Assembly: GCF_000225345.1 (NCBI RefSeq)
Contig: NC_015977.1
Span: 1,037,501-1,101,500, forward strand
Direction: 5' to 3'
Source: Roseburia hominis A2-183
GTDB lineage: Bacteria; Bacillota; Clostridia; Lachnospirales; Lachnospiraceae
DNA length: 64,000 bases
Shown: positions 37,430-47,000 of the stretch, piece after piece
Position numbering within the stretch: position 1 is the stretch's first letter
Layout: the number at the start of each line of letters is the position of its first letter
The notes under the pieces: model-generated
The model's database searches: none
What the model was told of the DNA's origin: nothing
What the model saw: only the letters and a program-made list of their open reading frames with translations
Translations under genes and position numbers: made by a program

Positions 37430-39235
37430 ATGCCGCGTTATTCGGATGAATTGATAGAAGAAGTGCGTTCGCGCAACGATATCGTGGACGTCATTTCGCA
37501 GTATGTGCGGCTGTCAAAAAAGGGCAGTACCTACTTCGGGCTGTGCCCTTTCCATAATGAGAAGACCGGTTCTTTTTCGGTCTCTCCCAATAAACAGATG
37601 TACTATTGTTTTGGCTGCCACGCGGGAGGCAATGTTTTTACCTTCCTGATGCAGTACGAGAATTACACGTTCGGGGAAGCGATGGAAGCGCTTGCTGAGC
37701 GGGCGGGCGTCGACCTTCCGAAGCAGGAATATACGGCAGCGCAGCGGCAGGAGGCGGATCGGCGGGCGCGTCTTTTGGAGATCAACAAGGAGGCGGCAAA
37801 GTATTTTTTCGTGCTGCTTCGCGGGGAGCGCGGAAAACGTGCGCTTGATTATTTTAAAAAGAGGGCGTTGTCCGATGAGACGATCCACAAGTTCGGGCTG
37901 GGATATTCGGATCAGTACAGCGATGATCTGTACCGGTATCTGCGGTCGAAGGGCTATGACGACGAGATCTTAAAGGATTCCGGTCTTGTCACGATCGATG
38001 AGGTGCGGGGCGGACATGATAAGTTCTGGAACCGTGCCATGTTTCCGATCATGGATGTGCACAATAAGGTGATCGGATTTGGCGGGCGCGTCATGGGAGA
38101 TGGAGAGCCAAAGTATCTCAATTCCCCCGAGACGAAGATTTTCGACAAGAGCCGCAATCTTTACGGACTCAATTTCGCACGGGCGACAAAAAAGCCGCAG
38201 CTGCTCTTGTGCGAGGGATATATGGATGTGATTGCACTGCACCAGGCAGGGTTTGACAATGCCGTGGCGTCGCTCGGTACGGCGCTCACAAGCGGTCATG
38301 CCAATCTGCTCAAGCGCTATACCAAGGAAGTCTATCTGACGTATGACAGCGACGGGGCGGGGATCAAGGCGGCGCTCAGGGCCATCCCGATTTTAAAAGA
38401 AGTCGGAATCACGACCAAGATCATCAACATGAAGCCGTATAAGGATCCCGATGAGTTTATCAAGGCGCTTGGCGCGGAGGCGTATCAGGAGCGCATCGAC
38501 CAGGCGGAGAACAGTTTTCTGTTTGAGGTGCGCATGGAAGAGCAGCAGCACGACATGCACGATCCGGAGGGCAAGACGGCCTTTTACAATGCGGTCGCGA
38601 AGATGCTTTGCGGATTTACGGAGAAGTTAGAGCGCGATAATTATATCGAGGCGGTTGCAGCCAAATACATGATCTCGTCGGACGATTTGAGAAGGCTGGT
38701 CAACCAGCAGGGATTAAAGGCCGGACTTGCCGGAGGAGGCAGGGCGTCGCAGAGCGTCGCGGACGCACAGGACGGTGCGCGCACAGAATACAAAAAGAGT
38801 GCGAAAAAGCGCGAGGACGGCATGGTGCAGTCGCAGAAGCTTCTGCTGACGTGGCTGACGAACAGTCCGGCGTTGTTTCCAAAGGTGCAAAGATATGTTG
38901 GTGCAGATGATTTTACGGATCCGATCTGCCACAGTGTGGCAAAAATGCTGTTTGAACAGTATGAGAAGGACGGGACAGTCAATCCTGCGCGGATCATCAG
39001 CACCTACGAGGATGAGGAGCAGCAGCGGGAGGCAGCGGGAATCTTAAACGCGACAATCCACCGGGTGGATACCAGGGAGGAACGCGAAAAAGCGCTGCGC
39101 GAGACCGTGATCCGCGTGCGGGAGAACAGCATCAATCATAAGCTGGCAAACACGTTTGACGTTCAGGAGATGGCGGCTCTGGCAAAAGAAAAGAATGAGC
39201 TGCCGGGAACGGTTCATATTCCGCTGGAGGAATGA
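37430..39235 (+). CDS. dnaG: DNA primase
   Basis: 601 aa. N-terminal CHC2 zinc finger (CPFHNEK at about 39-45, YYCFGCHAGG at about 58-67), catalytic Toprim domain (LLCEGYMDVIALHQAGFDNAVASLGTALT near 260 and YDSDGAGIKAALRA near 305), and a C-terminal helicase-binding domain (from about 450). It makes RNA primers for replication. RBS GAAAGGAGCGGAAG. It is followed by rpoD after 83 nt, as in the conserved macromolecular synthesis operon. Confidence 0.97.
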   Translation: MPRYSDELIEEVRSRNDIVDVISQYVRLSKKGSTYFGLCPFHNEKTGSFSVSPNKQMYYCFGCHAGGNVFTFLMQYENYTFGEAMEALAERAGVDLPKQEYTAAQRQEADRRARLLEINKEAAKYFFVLLRGERGKRALDYFKKRALSDETIHKFGLGYSDQYSDDLYRYLRSKGYDDEILKDSGLVTIDEVRGGHDKFWNRAMFPIMDVHNKVIGFGGRVMGDGEPKYLNSPETKIFDKSRNLYGLNFARATKKPQLLLCEGYMDVIALHQAGFDNAVASLGTALTSGHANLLKRYTKEVYLTYDSDGAGIKAALRAIPILKEVGITTKIINMKPYKDPDEFIKALGAEAYQERIDQAENSFLFEVRMEEQQHDMHDPEGKTAFYNAVAKMLCGFTEKLERDNYIEAVAAKYMISSDDLRRLVNQQGLKAGLAGGGRASQSVADAQDGARTEYKKSAKKREDGMVQSQKLLLTWLTNSPALFPKVQRYVGADDFTDPICHSVAKMLFEQYEKDGTVNPARIISTYEDEEQQREAAGILNATIHRVDTREEREKALRETVIRVRENSINHKLANTFDVQEMAALAKEKNELPGTVHIPLEE

Positions 39236-39318
39236 GAGCGGGCAAAGAAGCAGGAATGTGGATGAAAATCTGCATTTAAGGACAAAATAGTAACGAACTA
39301 TGAGAGGATGAAGCGAAA

Positions 39319-40527
39319 ATGGCAAAAAAGAAAGAAAACACCGACAATAAGGAAGTTCTGGGAGAAAACAAGGAGAACTCTGCTGCAAAAACTGCCGATG
39401 CGGGAGCAGAGAACGGGGTGGCAAGTGCCCAGGAGAAGTTCCAGATAAAGTTAAGAGAACTGCTTGCGCTGGCAAAAAAGAAGAAAAACATGCTGGAGTA
39501 TCAGGAGATCAGCGACTTCTTTTCCGACATGCAGCTGGATGCAGAGCAGTTTGAGAAGATTCTTGATTTCCTTGAGGCAAACAACATCGACGTGCTTCGT
39601 ATTACGGATGACGACGTTGACGATGAGATGCTTCTTGACGTCGATGATGAGGATGAGATTGAGGTCGAGAAGATTGATCTTTCCGTTCCGGACGGTGTCT
39701 CCATTGAAGATCCGGTGCGTATGTATTTAAAAGAGATCGGAAAAGTGCCGCTTCTGTCCGCGGAGGAGGAGATTGAGCTGGCAAAGCGTATGGAGCTCGG
39801 CGATCAGGAGGCGAAAAAGAGACTGGCAGAGGCCAATCTTCGTCTGGTTGTCAGCATTGCAAAGCGCTATGTCGGTCGTGGAATGTTGTTTCTGGATCTG
39901 ATTCAGGAGGGAAATTTAGGACTGATCAAGGCGGTGGAAAAGTTTGATTACCGCAAGGGATATAAGTTCTCCACCTACGCGACATGGTGGATCCGTCAGG
40001 CAATCACGAGAGCCATTGCAGATCAGGCGAGAACCATCCGTATTCCGGTGCATATGGTCGAGACGATCAACAAGCTGATCCGTGTCAGCAGACAGTTACT
40101 GCAGGAGCTGGGACGCGAACCTACTCCGGAGGAGATCGCTGCGGAGATGAACATGCCGGTGGAGCGTGTGCGTGAGATCTTAAAGATTTCGCAGGAGCCG
40201 GTATCCTTAGAGACTCCGATCGGTGAGGAGGAGGACAGCCATCTCGGTGATTTTATCCAGGACGACAACGTTCCGGTACCGGCGGATGCAGCGGCATTTA
40301 CCCTGTTAAAAGAACAGTTGGAGGAAGTGCTCGGAACGCTGACAGAGCGTGAGCAGAAGGTGCTGACACTGCGTTTTGGACTGGAGGACGGACGTGCGAG
40401 GACACTTGAGGAAGTCGGAAAAGAGTTCAATGTCACACGTGAGCGTATCCGTCAGATCGAGGCGAAGGCGCTGCGCAAGCTGCGTCATCCGAGCAGAAGC
40501 CGCAAATTAAAGGATTATCTGGAGTAA
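39319..40527 (+). CDS. rpoD: RNA polymerase sigma factor RpoD (SigA)
   Basis: 402 aa primary sigma factor. Region 1.1 is acidic (about 45-110), region 1.2 begins [21 protein letters not shown], region 2 contains [40 protein letters not shown] and [18 protein letters not shown] (melting and -10 recognition), region 3 follows, and region 4.2 ends [30 protein letters not shown] (-35 recognition). The start has a GAGAGGATG ribosome site. The next gene starts 3 nt after the stop. Confidence 0.98.
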   Translation: MAKKKENTDNKEVLGENKENSAAKTADAGAENGVASAQEKFQIKLRELLALAKKKKNMLEYQEISDFFSDMQLDAEQFEKILDFLEANNIDVLRITDDDVDDEMLLDVDDEDEIEVEKIDLSVPDGVSIEDPVRMYLKEIGKVPLLSAEEEIELAKRMELGDQEAKKRLAEANLRLVVSIAKRYVGRGMLFLDLIQEGNLGLIKAVEKFDYRKGYKFSTYATWWIRQAITRAIADQARTIRIPVHMVETINKLIRVSRQLLQELGREPTPEEIAAEMNMPVERVREILKISQEPVSLETPIGEEEDSHLGDFIQDDNVPVPADAAAFTLLKEQLEEVLGTLTEREQKVLTLRFGLEDGRARTLEEVGKEFNVTRERIRQIEAKALRKLRHPSRSRKLKDYLE

Positions 40528-40530
40528 TCT

Positions 40531-41253
40531 ATGGTAAAAATATCAGAACGTTTAAGAACGGCGGCAGGACTCATCGGAGAGGGAGAGCGGCTGGCGGATG
40601 TGGGAACCGATCACGGGTATGTACCGATTTATCTGGTGGAACGAAAGCACATCCCCAGTGCGATTGCGATGGATATCCGGACGGGACCGCTGGAGCGTGC
40701 CAGGGAACACATCCGGATGTACGGCATGGAAGACTACATACAGACTCGTCTGTCGGACGGCGTTGCGGCGCTAAAGCCGGGTGAGGCGGACACCATCCTG
40801 ATTGCGGGGATGGGCGGCGGACTGGTCAAACATATTCTGGAGAGCGGGAGAGTCATCTGTGAGCAGGCACATGGGCTGGTTTTGCAGCCGCAGTCAGAGC
40901 TTCCGAAGGTGCGGCGTTTTCTGATGGAGAACGGTTATGTCACAGAGAGAGAAGAGATGGTCATGGAGGATGGAAAATATTACCCCATGATGCGCGTTCA
41001 CTTTGATGCTTCCGCAGTCTCTCATGCAGACAGCTTTACAGAAGAACAGGAACTGGAATTCCGCTATGGAAAGCAGCTTCTTACAGAAAAACATCCGGTG
41101 CTTCTGGCGTATCTCCGCTGGGAAGCGCAGATCCAGCAGGATATTTTAACACAGCTATCCGGTCAGCCGGCGACGGAGCAGATTGCAGCCCGGATTGACG
41201 ACGTAAAACAGATCCTCGCGCAGAACGCCAGGGCGCTTGCGTATTATGAATGA
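40531..41253 (+). CDS. trmK: tRNA (adenine22-N1)-methyltransferase
   Basis: 240 aa. Class I SAM methyltransferase: motif I ADVGTDHGYVPIYL, AIAMDIRTGPLERAREH for the SAM ribose, and TILIAGMGGGLVKHIL. This combination and its position right after rpoD fit TrmK, which methylates N1 of A22 in tRNA in Firmicutes. Three-nt gap after rpoD means a shared transcript and likely coupling. Confidence 0.9.
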   Translation: MVKISERLRTAAGLIGEGERLADVGTDHGYVPIYLVERKHIPSAIAMDIRTGPLERAREHIRMYGMEDYIQTRLSDGVAALKPGEADTILIAGMGGGLVKHILESGRVICEQAHGLVLQPQSELPKVRRFLMENGYVTEREEMVMEDGKYYPMMRVHFDASAVSHADSFTEEQELEFRYGKQLLTEKHPVLLAYLRWEAQIQQDILTQLSGQPATEQIAARIDDVKQILAQNARALAYYE

Positions 41254-41293
41254 CAAAAAGCCTTGAAGAAAAGGCAGAGGGGGAGAGATTCGT

Positions 41294-42976
41294 ATGGGGA
41301 AAGATATGGTCAGCTTGACAATTGAAGGGGAAGTAAGACAATATCCGGCGGGAACCAGTTTCCTTGCAATTTCGCAGGAATATCAGGAAAAATATCCGGA
41401 TGACATCGTGCTTGTGGTGTATAATAACCGGCTGCGGGAATTGAATAAGACGGCACAGCGGGACGGAACGCTTTCGTTTGTGACAACAGCCGATAAGACG
41501 GGAAAAAAGACATACCGCAGAAGCGTTACGCTTCTGATGCAGAAGGCGGTCTACAATCTCTGGGGAAGCGAACATATCAGCGTCCGTGTACTCTATTCCA
41601 TCGGTCAGGGATATTACTGCGAGCTGCGTGAAAAGGCAGACGGACAGGAGCGCGTGATTGCGGTGGACGAAGAGCGCGCCATAGCGCTGAAAAAGGAGAT
41701 GTACCGTCTGGTGACGGAGGATATCGAGATTGAGAAGCGCAGCATGAACACAGATGATGCGATTGCACTGTTCCATGACCTCGGGATGGAGGATAAGGAA
41801 AAGCTTTTTAAATACCGCCGCAGTTCCAGAGTTAATATCTATGTGCTTGATCACTATAAGGACTATTTTTACGGATTCATGGTGCCGTCTACGGGCTATC
41901 TCCGCTACTACGATATTGTGACGTATGAGGATGGATTTGTACTTCTGTTCCCGAATGAGAATACAAGAGAAGTGGCAGAGTTTGCACCTTCCGGGAAGCT
42001 GTTCCACACGCTGAAGGCTTCGCGTGAGTGGGGGCGCATGCTAGAGATCGGCACGATTGGCGCGCTTAATGACGCGATTGCGGAAGGACGCATGCAGGAA
42101 ATTATTCTGACGCAGGAGGCACTGTTTGAGGAACGGATCGGTCATCTGGCAGATACGATTGTAAAGTCGGGAGGCAAAAAGTTTATCATGATTGCCGGAC
42201 CGTCTTCCTCCGGAAAGACCACCTTTTCACACCGCCTTTCTATCCAGCTTGCTGCGAAGGGATTAAAGCCGCATCCGTTCCCTCTCGATGATTATTATGC
42301 GAACAGGGATCAGTGCCCGCGCGATGAGAACGGGGAACTCGATCTGGAATGTCTGGAAGCGCTGGATGTGGAGCTGTTTAACCACGACATGAATGAACTG
42401 CTTGCGGGCAAGCGCGTCAATCTGCCGGTCTTCAATTTTAAGACCGGCAAGCGGGAATACAAGGACCGCTACATGCAACTTGGAAAAGAGGACGTACTGG
42501 TCATCGAGGGAATCCACGGACTCAACGACAGGCTGTCCTGCTCGCTCCCGGTGGAGAGCAAGTTCAAAATCTACATCAGTGCGCTGACCCAGCTCAACAT
42601 CGACGAGCACAACTGCCTGCCAACAACGGACGGCAGAATGATCCGCCGGATTGTGAGAGATGCGCGCACGAGAGGAACTTCCGCAAAGGAGACCATTGCC
42701 ATGTGGGATTCGGTGCGCCGCGGTGAGGAGCGCTACATTTTCCCGTTCCAGGAGGGGGCGGACGTGATGTTTAACTCGGCGCTGATCTATGAACTGGCAG
42801 TGTTAAAGATGTATGCCGAGCCGCTGCTGTTTGCCATTGACAAGGATTGTCCGGAATATCTGGAGGCAAAGCGCCTGCTCAAGTTTCTGGATTATTTCCT
42901 TCCGATGCCGAGCGACGGTATCAGCCAGAATTCGATTATCCGCGAATTCATCGGCGGTTCCTGCTTCAATGTATAG
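41294..42976 (+). CDS. TGS/ThrRS-like - uridine kinase fusion
   Basis: 560 aa. The N-terminal half (about 5-210) resembles the TGS and second additional domains of threonyl-tRNA synthetase (SLTIEGEVRQYPAGTSFLAISQEYQ; MNTDDAIALFHDLGMEDKEKLFKYRR). The C-terminal half (about 290-520) is a uridine-kinase-like P-loop domain: Walker A GPSSSGKTTFSHRLS, PLDDYYANRDQCPRDENGELDLE, VIEGIHGLN. It probably phosphorylates a nucleoside with ATP or GTP; the role of the tRNA-synthetase-like part is unknown. RBS GGGGGAGAG. It follows trmK by 40 nt. Confidence 0.88.
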   Translation: MGKDMVSLTIEGEVRQYPAGTSFLAISQEYQEKYPDDIVLVVYNNRLRELNKTAQRDGTLSFVTTADKTGKKTYRRSVTLLMQKAVYNLWGSEHISVRVLYSIGQGYYCELREKADGQERVIAVDEERAIALKKEMYRLVTEDIEIEKRSMNTDDAIALFHDLGMEDKEKLFKYRRSSRVNIYVLDHYKDYFYGFMVPSTGYLRYYDIVTYEDGFVLLFPNENTREVAEFAPSGKLFHTLKASREWGRMLEIGTIGALNDAIAEGRMQEIILTQEALFEERIGHLADTIVKSGGKKFIMIAGPSSSGKTTFSHRLSIQLAAKGLKPHPFPLDDYYANRDQCPRDENGELDLECLEALDVELFNHDMNELLAGKRVNLPVFNFKTGKREYKDRYMQLGKEDVLVIEGIHGLNDRLSCSLPVESKFKIYISALTQLNIDEHNCLPTTDGRMIRRIVRDARTRGTSAKETIAMWDSVRRGEERYIFPFQEGADVMFNSALIYELAVLKMYAEPLLFAIDKDCPEYLEAKRLLKFLDYFLPMPSDGISQNSIIREFIGGSCFNV

Positions 42977-42983
42977 GATTGCT

Positions 42984-43012
42984 TTGACATTTTGCGGAAA
43001 GCACATTATAAT
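42984..43012 (+). promoter_or_regulatory. consensus promoter for RNase P RNA
   Basis: TTGACA (42984-42989), 17-nt spacer, TATAAT (43007-43012): an exact match to the sigma-70 consensus, starting 8 nt after the stop codon of the kinase. Confidence 0.92.
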
Positions 43013-43027
43013 AAGCAATAGTTGCGG

Positions 43028-43401
43028 TGATAAGTAGAACAAATGATCGCGGCCCAGCATTGCTGGGGTGAGGAAAGTCCGGGCTTCACAGGGCAGGATG
43101 CCGGATAACGTCCGGTGGAGGCGACTCCAAGGATAGTGCAACAGAAATATACCGCCGGTTCCGGTAATGCCGGAATACGGTAAGGGTGGAAGGGCAGTGT
43201 AAGAGACTACCGCCGCGCTGGTAACAGAGCGGGCATATGTAAACCCCATCCGAAGCAAGACCGAACAAAAGCGTTGACGCGGCCCGCCAGCTTTAGGTAG
43301 GTTGCTTGAGGTGGCTGGCAACAGTCATCCTAGATAGATGATCATTCCGACTGTGGCTTGCCACGGTTTAGACATAACCCGGCTTATCGTTCTGCTTATC
43401 A
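43028..43401 (+). ncRNA. rnpB: RNase P RNA (bacterial class A-like)
   Basis: About 374 nt. Helix P1 is formed by TGATAAGTAGAAC at the start and GTTCTGCTTATCA at the end. The universally conserved core is present: GAGGAAAGTCCGGGC (43071-43085) with CACAGGGCAGGATGCC, ACAGAAATATACCGCC, GGTAAGGGTGGAA and the 3' element TTTAGACATAACCCGGCTTAT. It is the catalytic subunit which matures tRNA 5' ends. Its own promoter and terminator flank it. Short ORFs on either strand here are accidental. Confidence 0.96.
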
Positions 43402-43421
43402 TTGTCACATAGAAGTATCTG

Positions 43422-43445
43422 AGAGTCGCGCAGCGGCTCTTTTTA
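43422..43445 (+). terminator. terminator of rnpB
   Basis: Stem AGAGTCGC / GCGGCTCT with a 3-nt loop and TTTTTA. Confidence 0.85.
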
Positions 43446-43562
43446 TTTCATAGGGAATACCGTGATACATTAATGTGTGAAAGTAGAACCTTCCTAGAAA
43501 TAAAAAACGCTCTGCGGGGATGCATTGCATTTCCCTATGAAGCAATAAGAAGGAGTTTTTCT

Positions 43563-44645
43563 ATGAACGGCATAAAACTTTTTAATGATCTTATGGAATA
43601 TGCGGATGGCAAAGGTGCATCGGATGTACACCTTGTCCCGGGAAGAACGGCGATGCTTCGGATTGACGGAGAACTGACTGCCGCAGGGCAGGAGGACGCC
43701 GCAGAATGGCAGGATGCGGATCTTACAGAGGTGACGGAGCAGATCTTGTCCGGGGATCAGCTGGAAGAGTACCGCACGAAAGGCGCGCTGGTATGTAGCT
43801 ATTCATTTTCCAAAGCGTTGCGTCTGCGTGTGTCCATATACAGACAGCAGGGAAGAGATGCCATGTCCGTAAGACTGCATCCGACCGGGGTTCCTGCCCC
43901 GGAGAAACTTCTGTTACCGGAGGAGATTACGGAGCTTGTGAAAAACGGGCGCGGGCTGCTTCTTGTCACGGGAGGCAGAGGAAGCGGAGTGACGACGACG
44001 GTGGCATCACTTGCCGCACAGATTGCCGCAACACAGTCAAAGGTCATTGTCTCTGTGGAGGATACGACAGAATACATCCTTCCGCAGGGAAGGGGACTGG
44101 TTGTGCAGCGGGAGATCGGAGCGGACTGCGCTTCCAGGGAGGAAGCCCTTGCGATGGCGCTGCAGCAGGATGCCGATGTGATCCTTCTGGATGGAATCGG
44201 GAATGAGCGGGAGGCCGGGCTTTTGTTTGCAGCAGTCAGGAGAGGGCAGTTTGTGATTCTGGCAGAGAAGGAGGACAGTGTGACGGCGGCATTGCTCCAT
44301 CTGGTACAGTGCGGCGGGAGCACATCCGGTTCGCAGATCCTTCTGGAAAGTCTGGCGCAGGGACTGGCGGGGGCTATGGCGCAGAAGCTGCTGCGGCGGC
44401 AGGATGAAGCCGGGCGCGTGGCTGCCTATGAGGTTCTGGTGGCGGATGCCGGGGTGCGCAGTCTGATTGCGGAGAACCGGATACAGCAGCTGGATACGTC
44501 CGCCGGAGCAGAGAAGGAGCGTGGCAGAGTGCAGATGGATGATGCGATTTACAATCTTTATATGAAGAGCTGCATTACGTCCGGGACGGCGATCGCAGGA
44601 GCAAAAGATCCGGAGGATATGAGGAGAAAGGTGCGCCTGTTTTGA
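43563..44645 (+). CDS. degenerate PilT/GspE-type ATPase homologue
   Basis: 360 aa from ATG 43563, chosen because GAAGGAG lies 8 nt upstream. The layout is that of PilT: an N-terminal PAS-like part (LMEYADGKGASDVHLVPGRTAMLRIDGEL), then a RecA-like core. The catalytic motifs are altered: Walker A reads GGRGSGVTTT with Val143 in place of the essential Lys; the Asp box is VSVEDTTEYILPQGRGLVVQREIG; Walker B is DVILLDGIGNE instead of a GEMRD type; the His box LSTLHT is absent (VILAEKEDS). ATP hydrolysis is therefore unlikely. No other type IV pilus genes are adjacent. Perhaps a regulatory or structural relic of PilT. Confidence 0.8.
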   Translation: MNGIKLFNDLMEYADGKGASDVHLVPGRTAMLRIDGELTAAGQEDAAEWQDADLTEVTEQILSGDQLEEYRTKGALVCSYSFSKALRLRVSIYRQQGRDAMSVRLHPTGVPAPEKLLLPEEITELVKNGRGLLLVTGGRGSGVTTTVASLAAQIAATQSKVIVSVEDTTEYILPQGRGLVVQREIGADCASREEALAMALQQDADVILLDGIGNEREAGLLFAAVRRGQFVILAEKEDSVTAALLHLVQCGGSTSGSQILLESLAQGLAGAMAQKLLRRQDEAGRVAAYEVLVADAGVRSLIAENRIQQLDTSAGAEKERGRVQMDDAIYNLYMKSCITSGTAIAGAKDPEDMRRKVRLF

Positions 44646-44702
44646 CAGGCAGCCTGAAATCTAATCAAAGTCTAAAATGTTTCTAAAAAGACGATAGGAA
44701 GG

Positions 44703-44731
44703 TTGACAGTCTATTTTGCAGGGCTTAACAT
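44703..44731 (+). promoter_or_regulatory. promoter of the zinc-ribbon gene cluster
   Basis: TTGACA (44703-44708), 17-nt spacer, TAACAT (44726-44731). Confidence 0.65.
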
Positions 44732-44756
44732 GATCTCATGATCCGGAAAGGAAGGA

Positions 44757-45170
44757 ATGGATATGAGAGAAAAACTGCAGCGTTTTATGACTGGACGGTA
44801 TGGAGCGGATGAGCTTGGGAGAACCTTGAACATCGTGGTATTGGTGAGTCTGGTTGTGTCGATGTTTAGCGGGCTTCTGCCGGTGCTTTCCATTTTTTAC
44901 TGGTTTGGAATTGCGCTGATGATTTATAATTGTTTCCGTATGTTTTCAAAGAACGTCTCGAAGCGTTACGAGGAGAATCAGCGGTATCTGAGCAGGCGCT
45001 ACAAAGCAGTTGTGAAGCGGGATCAGTGGAAGAAGCGCTTCGCACAGAGAGATACCTACCGCTTTTTCAAGTGTCCTGGATGCAGGCAGAGAGTGCGGGT
45101 GCCGAAGGGAAGAGGCAAAATCTGTATTACCTGCCCGAAGTGCAGGAGAGAATTCATCAGAAGAAGCTGA
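44757..45170 (+). CDS. membrane protein with zinc ribbon
   Basis: 137 aa (or 135 aa from the second ATG at 44763, which has the better spacing to AAGGAAGGA). Residues 23-60 hold one or two membrane helices (LNIVVLVSLVVSMFSGLLPV and LSIFYWFGIALMIYN). A basic linker (YLSRRYKAVVKRDQWKKRF) leads to a C-terminal zinc ribbon, FFKCPGCRQRVRVP...CITCPKCRREF (two CxxC pairs). No specific function known. It heads a probable operon with a DUF5685 protein (26 nt gap) and a J-domain protein. Confidence 0.75.
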   Translation: MDMREKLQRFMTGRYGADELGRTLNIVVLVSLVVSMFSGLLPVLSIFYWFGIALMIYNCFRMFSKNVSKRYEENQRYLSRRYKAVVKRDQWKKRFAQRDTYRFFKCPGCRQRVRVPKGRGKICITCPKCRREFIRRS

Positions 45171-45196
45171 TCTGGCAGGGCAAAGGAGAACTTGGA

Positions 45197-46060
45197 ATGT
45201 TCGGTTACATAAATATCAATCAGAAGATCATGACAGAGGAGAACCGGAAGGCATATCAGGCATATTACTGCGGACTGTGCCAGAGACTCAAATCCAACTG
45301 TGGTGCAAAAGGACAGATGCTGCTCAACTATGATATGACATTTCTGATCGTTCTTCTGACGGGCTTGTATGAGCTTACGAATGAATCCTCCGAGATTACC
45401 TGCGCGCTGCATCCGACCAGGAAGCGGCAGGTGTGGATCAATGAGGCGACAGATTATGCGGCGGATATGAATCTGATTGTAGCCTATCATAATCTGATTG
45501 ACGACTGGAAGGACGAGAAAGCCTATACGAAGAAGGCGTTTGCAAAGATGCTGGATAAGGACTATGCGCGCGTGATAGAGAAGTATCCGCGCCAGGTTCA
45601 CGCAGTGGAAGAGTTCATGCGAAAAACAGACGAGGTGGAGGCAAGAGGCGAGACGAACCTTGATGTGGTGGCAGGTCTGACCGGAGAGATGCTGGGTGAG
45701 ATTTTCTGCTGGAGAGAGGATGAGTGGCAGGAAGAGCTGCGCACACTTGGCTTTTACATGGGAAAGTTCATCTACATTATGGATGCCTATGAGGATTACG
45801 ATGAGGATCGCAGGAAAAAGGAGTACAATCCACTCGTCTATGCGATGCGGGAGAGTGCGGATGACATGGATACGCTCTGCCGTCTGCTGCTCACGAGCAT
45901 GATGTCCGAGTGCGCCAAGTCGTTTGAGCGCCTTCCGATTTTATTACATGCGGATATACTGCGGAATGTGCTGTATTCCGGCGTATGGTCAAAATACGAG
46001 TATCTTCAGCTGAAAAAACGCAAGGCGGAAGAGAAGAATAAGAAAAAAGCGCGCAAATAG
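45197..46060 (+). CDS. DUF5685 family protein
   Basis: 287 aa from ATG 45197 (AAAGGAG 9 nt upstream); an upstream in-frame ATG at 44930 overlaps the previous gene and lacks similarity. N-terminus MFGYININQKIMTEENRKAYQAYYCGLCQRLK with two cysteines; helical throughout; includes MNLIVAYHNLIDDWKDEK and KFIYIMDAYEDYDEDRRKKEYNP, acidic motifs reminiscent of metal or isoprenoid-synthase-like folds, though no activity is established. Basic C-terminal tail KKRKAEEKNKKKARK. Middle gene of the cluster, 15 nt before the J-domain gene. Confidence 0.7.
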   Translation: MFGYININQKIMTEENRKAYQAYYCGLCQRLKSNCGAKGQMLLNYDMTFLIVLLTGLYELTNESSEITCALHPTRKRQVWINEATDYAADMNLIVAYHNLIDDWKDEKAYTKKAFAKMLDKDYARVIEKYPRQVHAVEEFMRKTDEVEARGETNLDVVAGLTGEMLGEIFCWREDEWQEELRTLGFYMGKFIYIMDAYEDYDEDRRKKEYNPLVYAMRESADDMDTLCRLLLTSMMSECAKSFERLPILLHADILRNVLYSGVWSKYEYLQLKKRKAEEKNKKKARK

Positions 46061-46075
46061 CGAGGTTACACATAT

Positions 46076-46714
46076 ATGACAGATCCATATCAGGTGCTCG
46101 GCGTATCGCGGGGAGCCTCAGATGAAGAGATAAAAAAGGCATACAGAGCACTCAGCAGAAAATACCATCCAGATGCGAATGTGAACAATCCGAACAGGGA
46201 TGAGGCTGAGGAGCATTTTAAGGAAGTACAGCAGGCATATGACCAGATCATGAAGGAGAAGCAGCAGGGCGGTGGATACGGTTATGGCGGCGGCTACAGC
46301 AGCAATTCCGGCGGTTACAGTTACGCCGGCAGCCATGGATTCGGTCAGAATGAATCGCCGAAGATGCAGGCGGCTGCAAATTATATTGCAAGCAGACACT
46401 ATGTGGAGGCGTTGAATGTGCTGAACGGAATTCCGTTTGGGGAACGCCGGGCGCGCTGGTACTATTTCAGCGCGATTGCCAATCAGGGCATGGGCAATAA
46501 CATCAACGCGATGGAACACGCAAAGCGTGCGGTGGAGATGGAGCCGAGCAATATGGAATACCGGCAGTTTTTACAGCATCTTCAGTATGGCGGCACATGG
46601 TATACCAGCATGGGAAGTGACTACGACAGACCGTATGCGAGCGCAGGGAACTGGTGCTTAAGCCTGCTCTGTCTGGATCTCCTCTGCAACTGTTGCTGTT
46701 TCCGACCGTTTTAG
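46076..46714 (+). CDS. J-domain protein with TPR-like part
   Basis: 212 aa. J domain at residues 1-65 ([34 protein letters not shown] motif intact), then a Gly/Tyr/Ser-rich linker (about 66-90), then a helical, TPR-like segment ([49 protein letters not shown]). It ends with a hydrophobic cysteine-rich tail [15 protein letters not shown], possibly a membrane anchor or metal site. It lacks the zinc-finger domain of true DnaJ, so it is a specialised DnaK co-chaperone; the substrate may be its cluster neighbours (inference). RBS GAGG is weak. Confidence 0.82.
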   Translation: MTDPYQVLGVSRGASDEEIKKAYRALSRKYHPDANVNNPNRDEAEEHFKEVQQAYDQIMKEKQQGGGYGYGGGYSSNSGGYSYAGSHGFGQNESPKMQAAANYIASRHYVEALNVLNGIPFGERRARWYYFSAIANQGMGNNINAMEHAKRAVEMEPSNMEYRQFLQHLQYGGTWYTSMGSDYDRPYASAGNWCLSLLCLDLLCNCCCFRPF

Positions 46715-46792
46715 CGGAAGTTTTCCGCCTGACGGGCGGATATAGATGGAGAGAAATGTGTATTCTATTATAATAGAAGAAAGTGATGCGGG

Positions 46793-46830
46793 AATCCTCC
46801 GGAGGACATGGAACCTTCGGAGGATTTTTT
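46793..46830 (+). terminator. terminator before the heat-shock operon
   Basis: Stem AATCCTCCG / CGGAGGATT with a 16-nt loop, followed by six Ts. Confidence 0.85.
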
Positions 46831-46888
46831 CTATTTATAAACAAACTATAAAATCACAAATAAAACACAACTTTTATGAAAAATCCTG

Positions 46889-46917
46889 TTGACAAAGAAA
46901 TAGGTTGGTGCTATCTT
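46889..46917 (+). promoter_or_regulatory. promoter of hrcA-grpE-dnaK-dnaJ
   Basis: TTGACA (46889-46894), 17-nt spacer, TATCTT (46912-46917), directly upstream of the CIRCE operator. Confidence 0.85.
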
Positions 46918-46931
46918 AAGTACGTAAGGTG

Positions 46932-46958
46932 TTAGCACTCCATAGCAACGAGTGCTAA
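46932..46958. promoter_or_regulatory. CIRCE operator (HrcA binding site)
   Basis: TTAGCACTC (46932-46940), 9-nt spacer, GAGTGCTAA (46950-46958): a perfect match to the CIRCE consensus. It lies just after the promoter, where HrcA represses the operon until heat shock titrates it through GroE. Confidence 0.97.
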
Positions 46959-47000
46959 TAAGACAAAAGGAACTGCAGGAAAAGCAGCAGGAGACCAGCG

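Noticed and set aside
43086..43321. ORFs overlapping RNase P RNA
   Set aside because: They coincide with the structured rnpB gene and carry no ribosome site.
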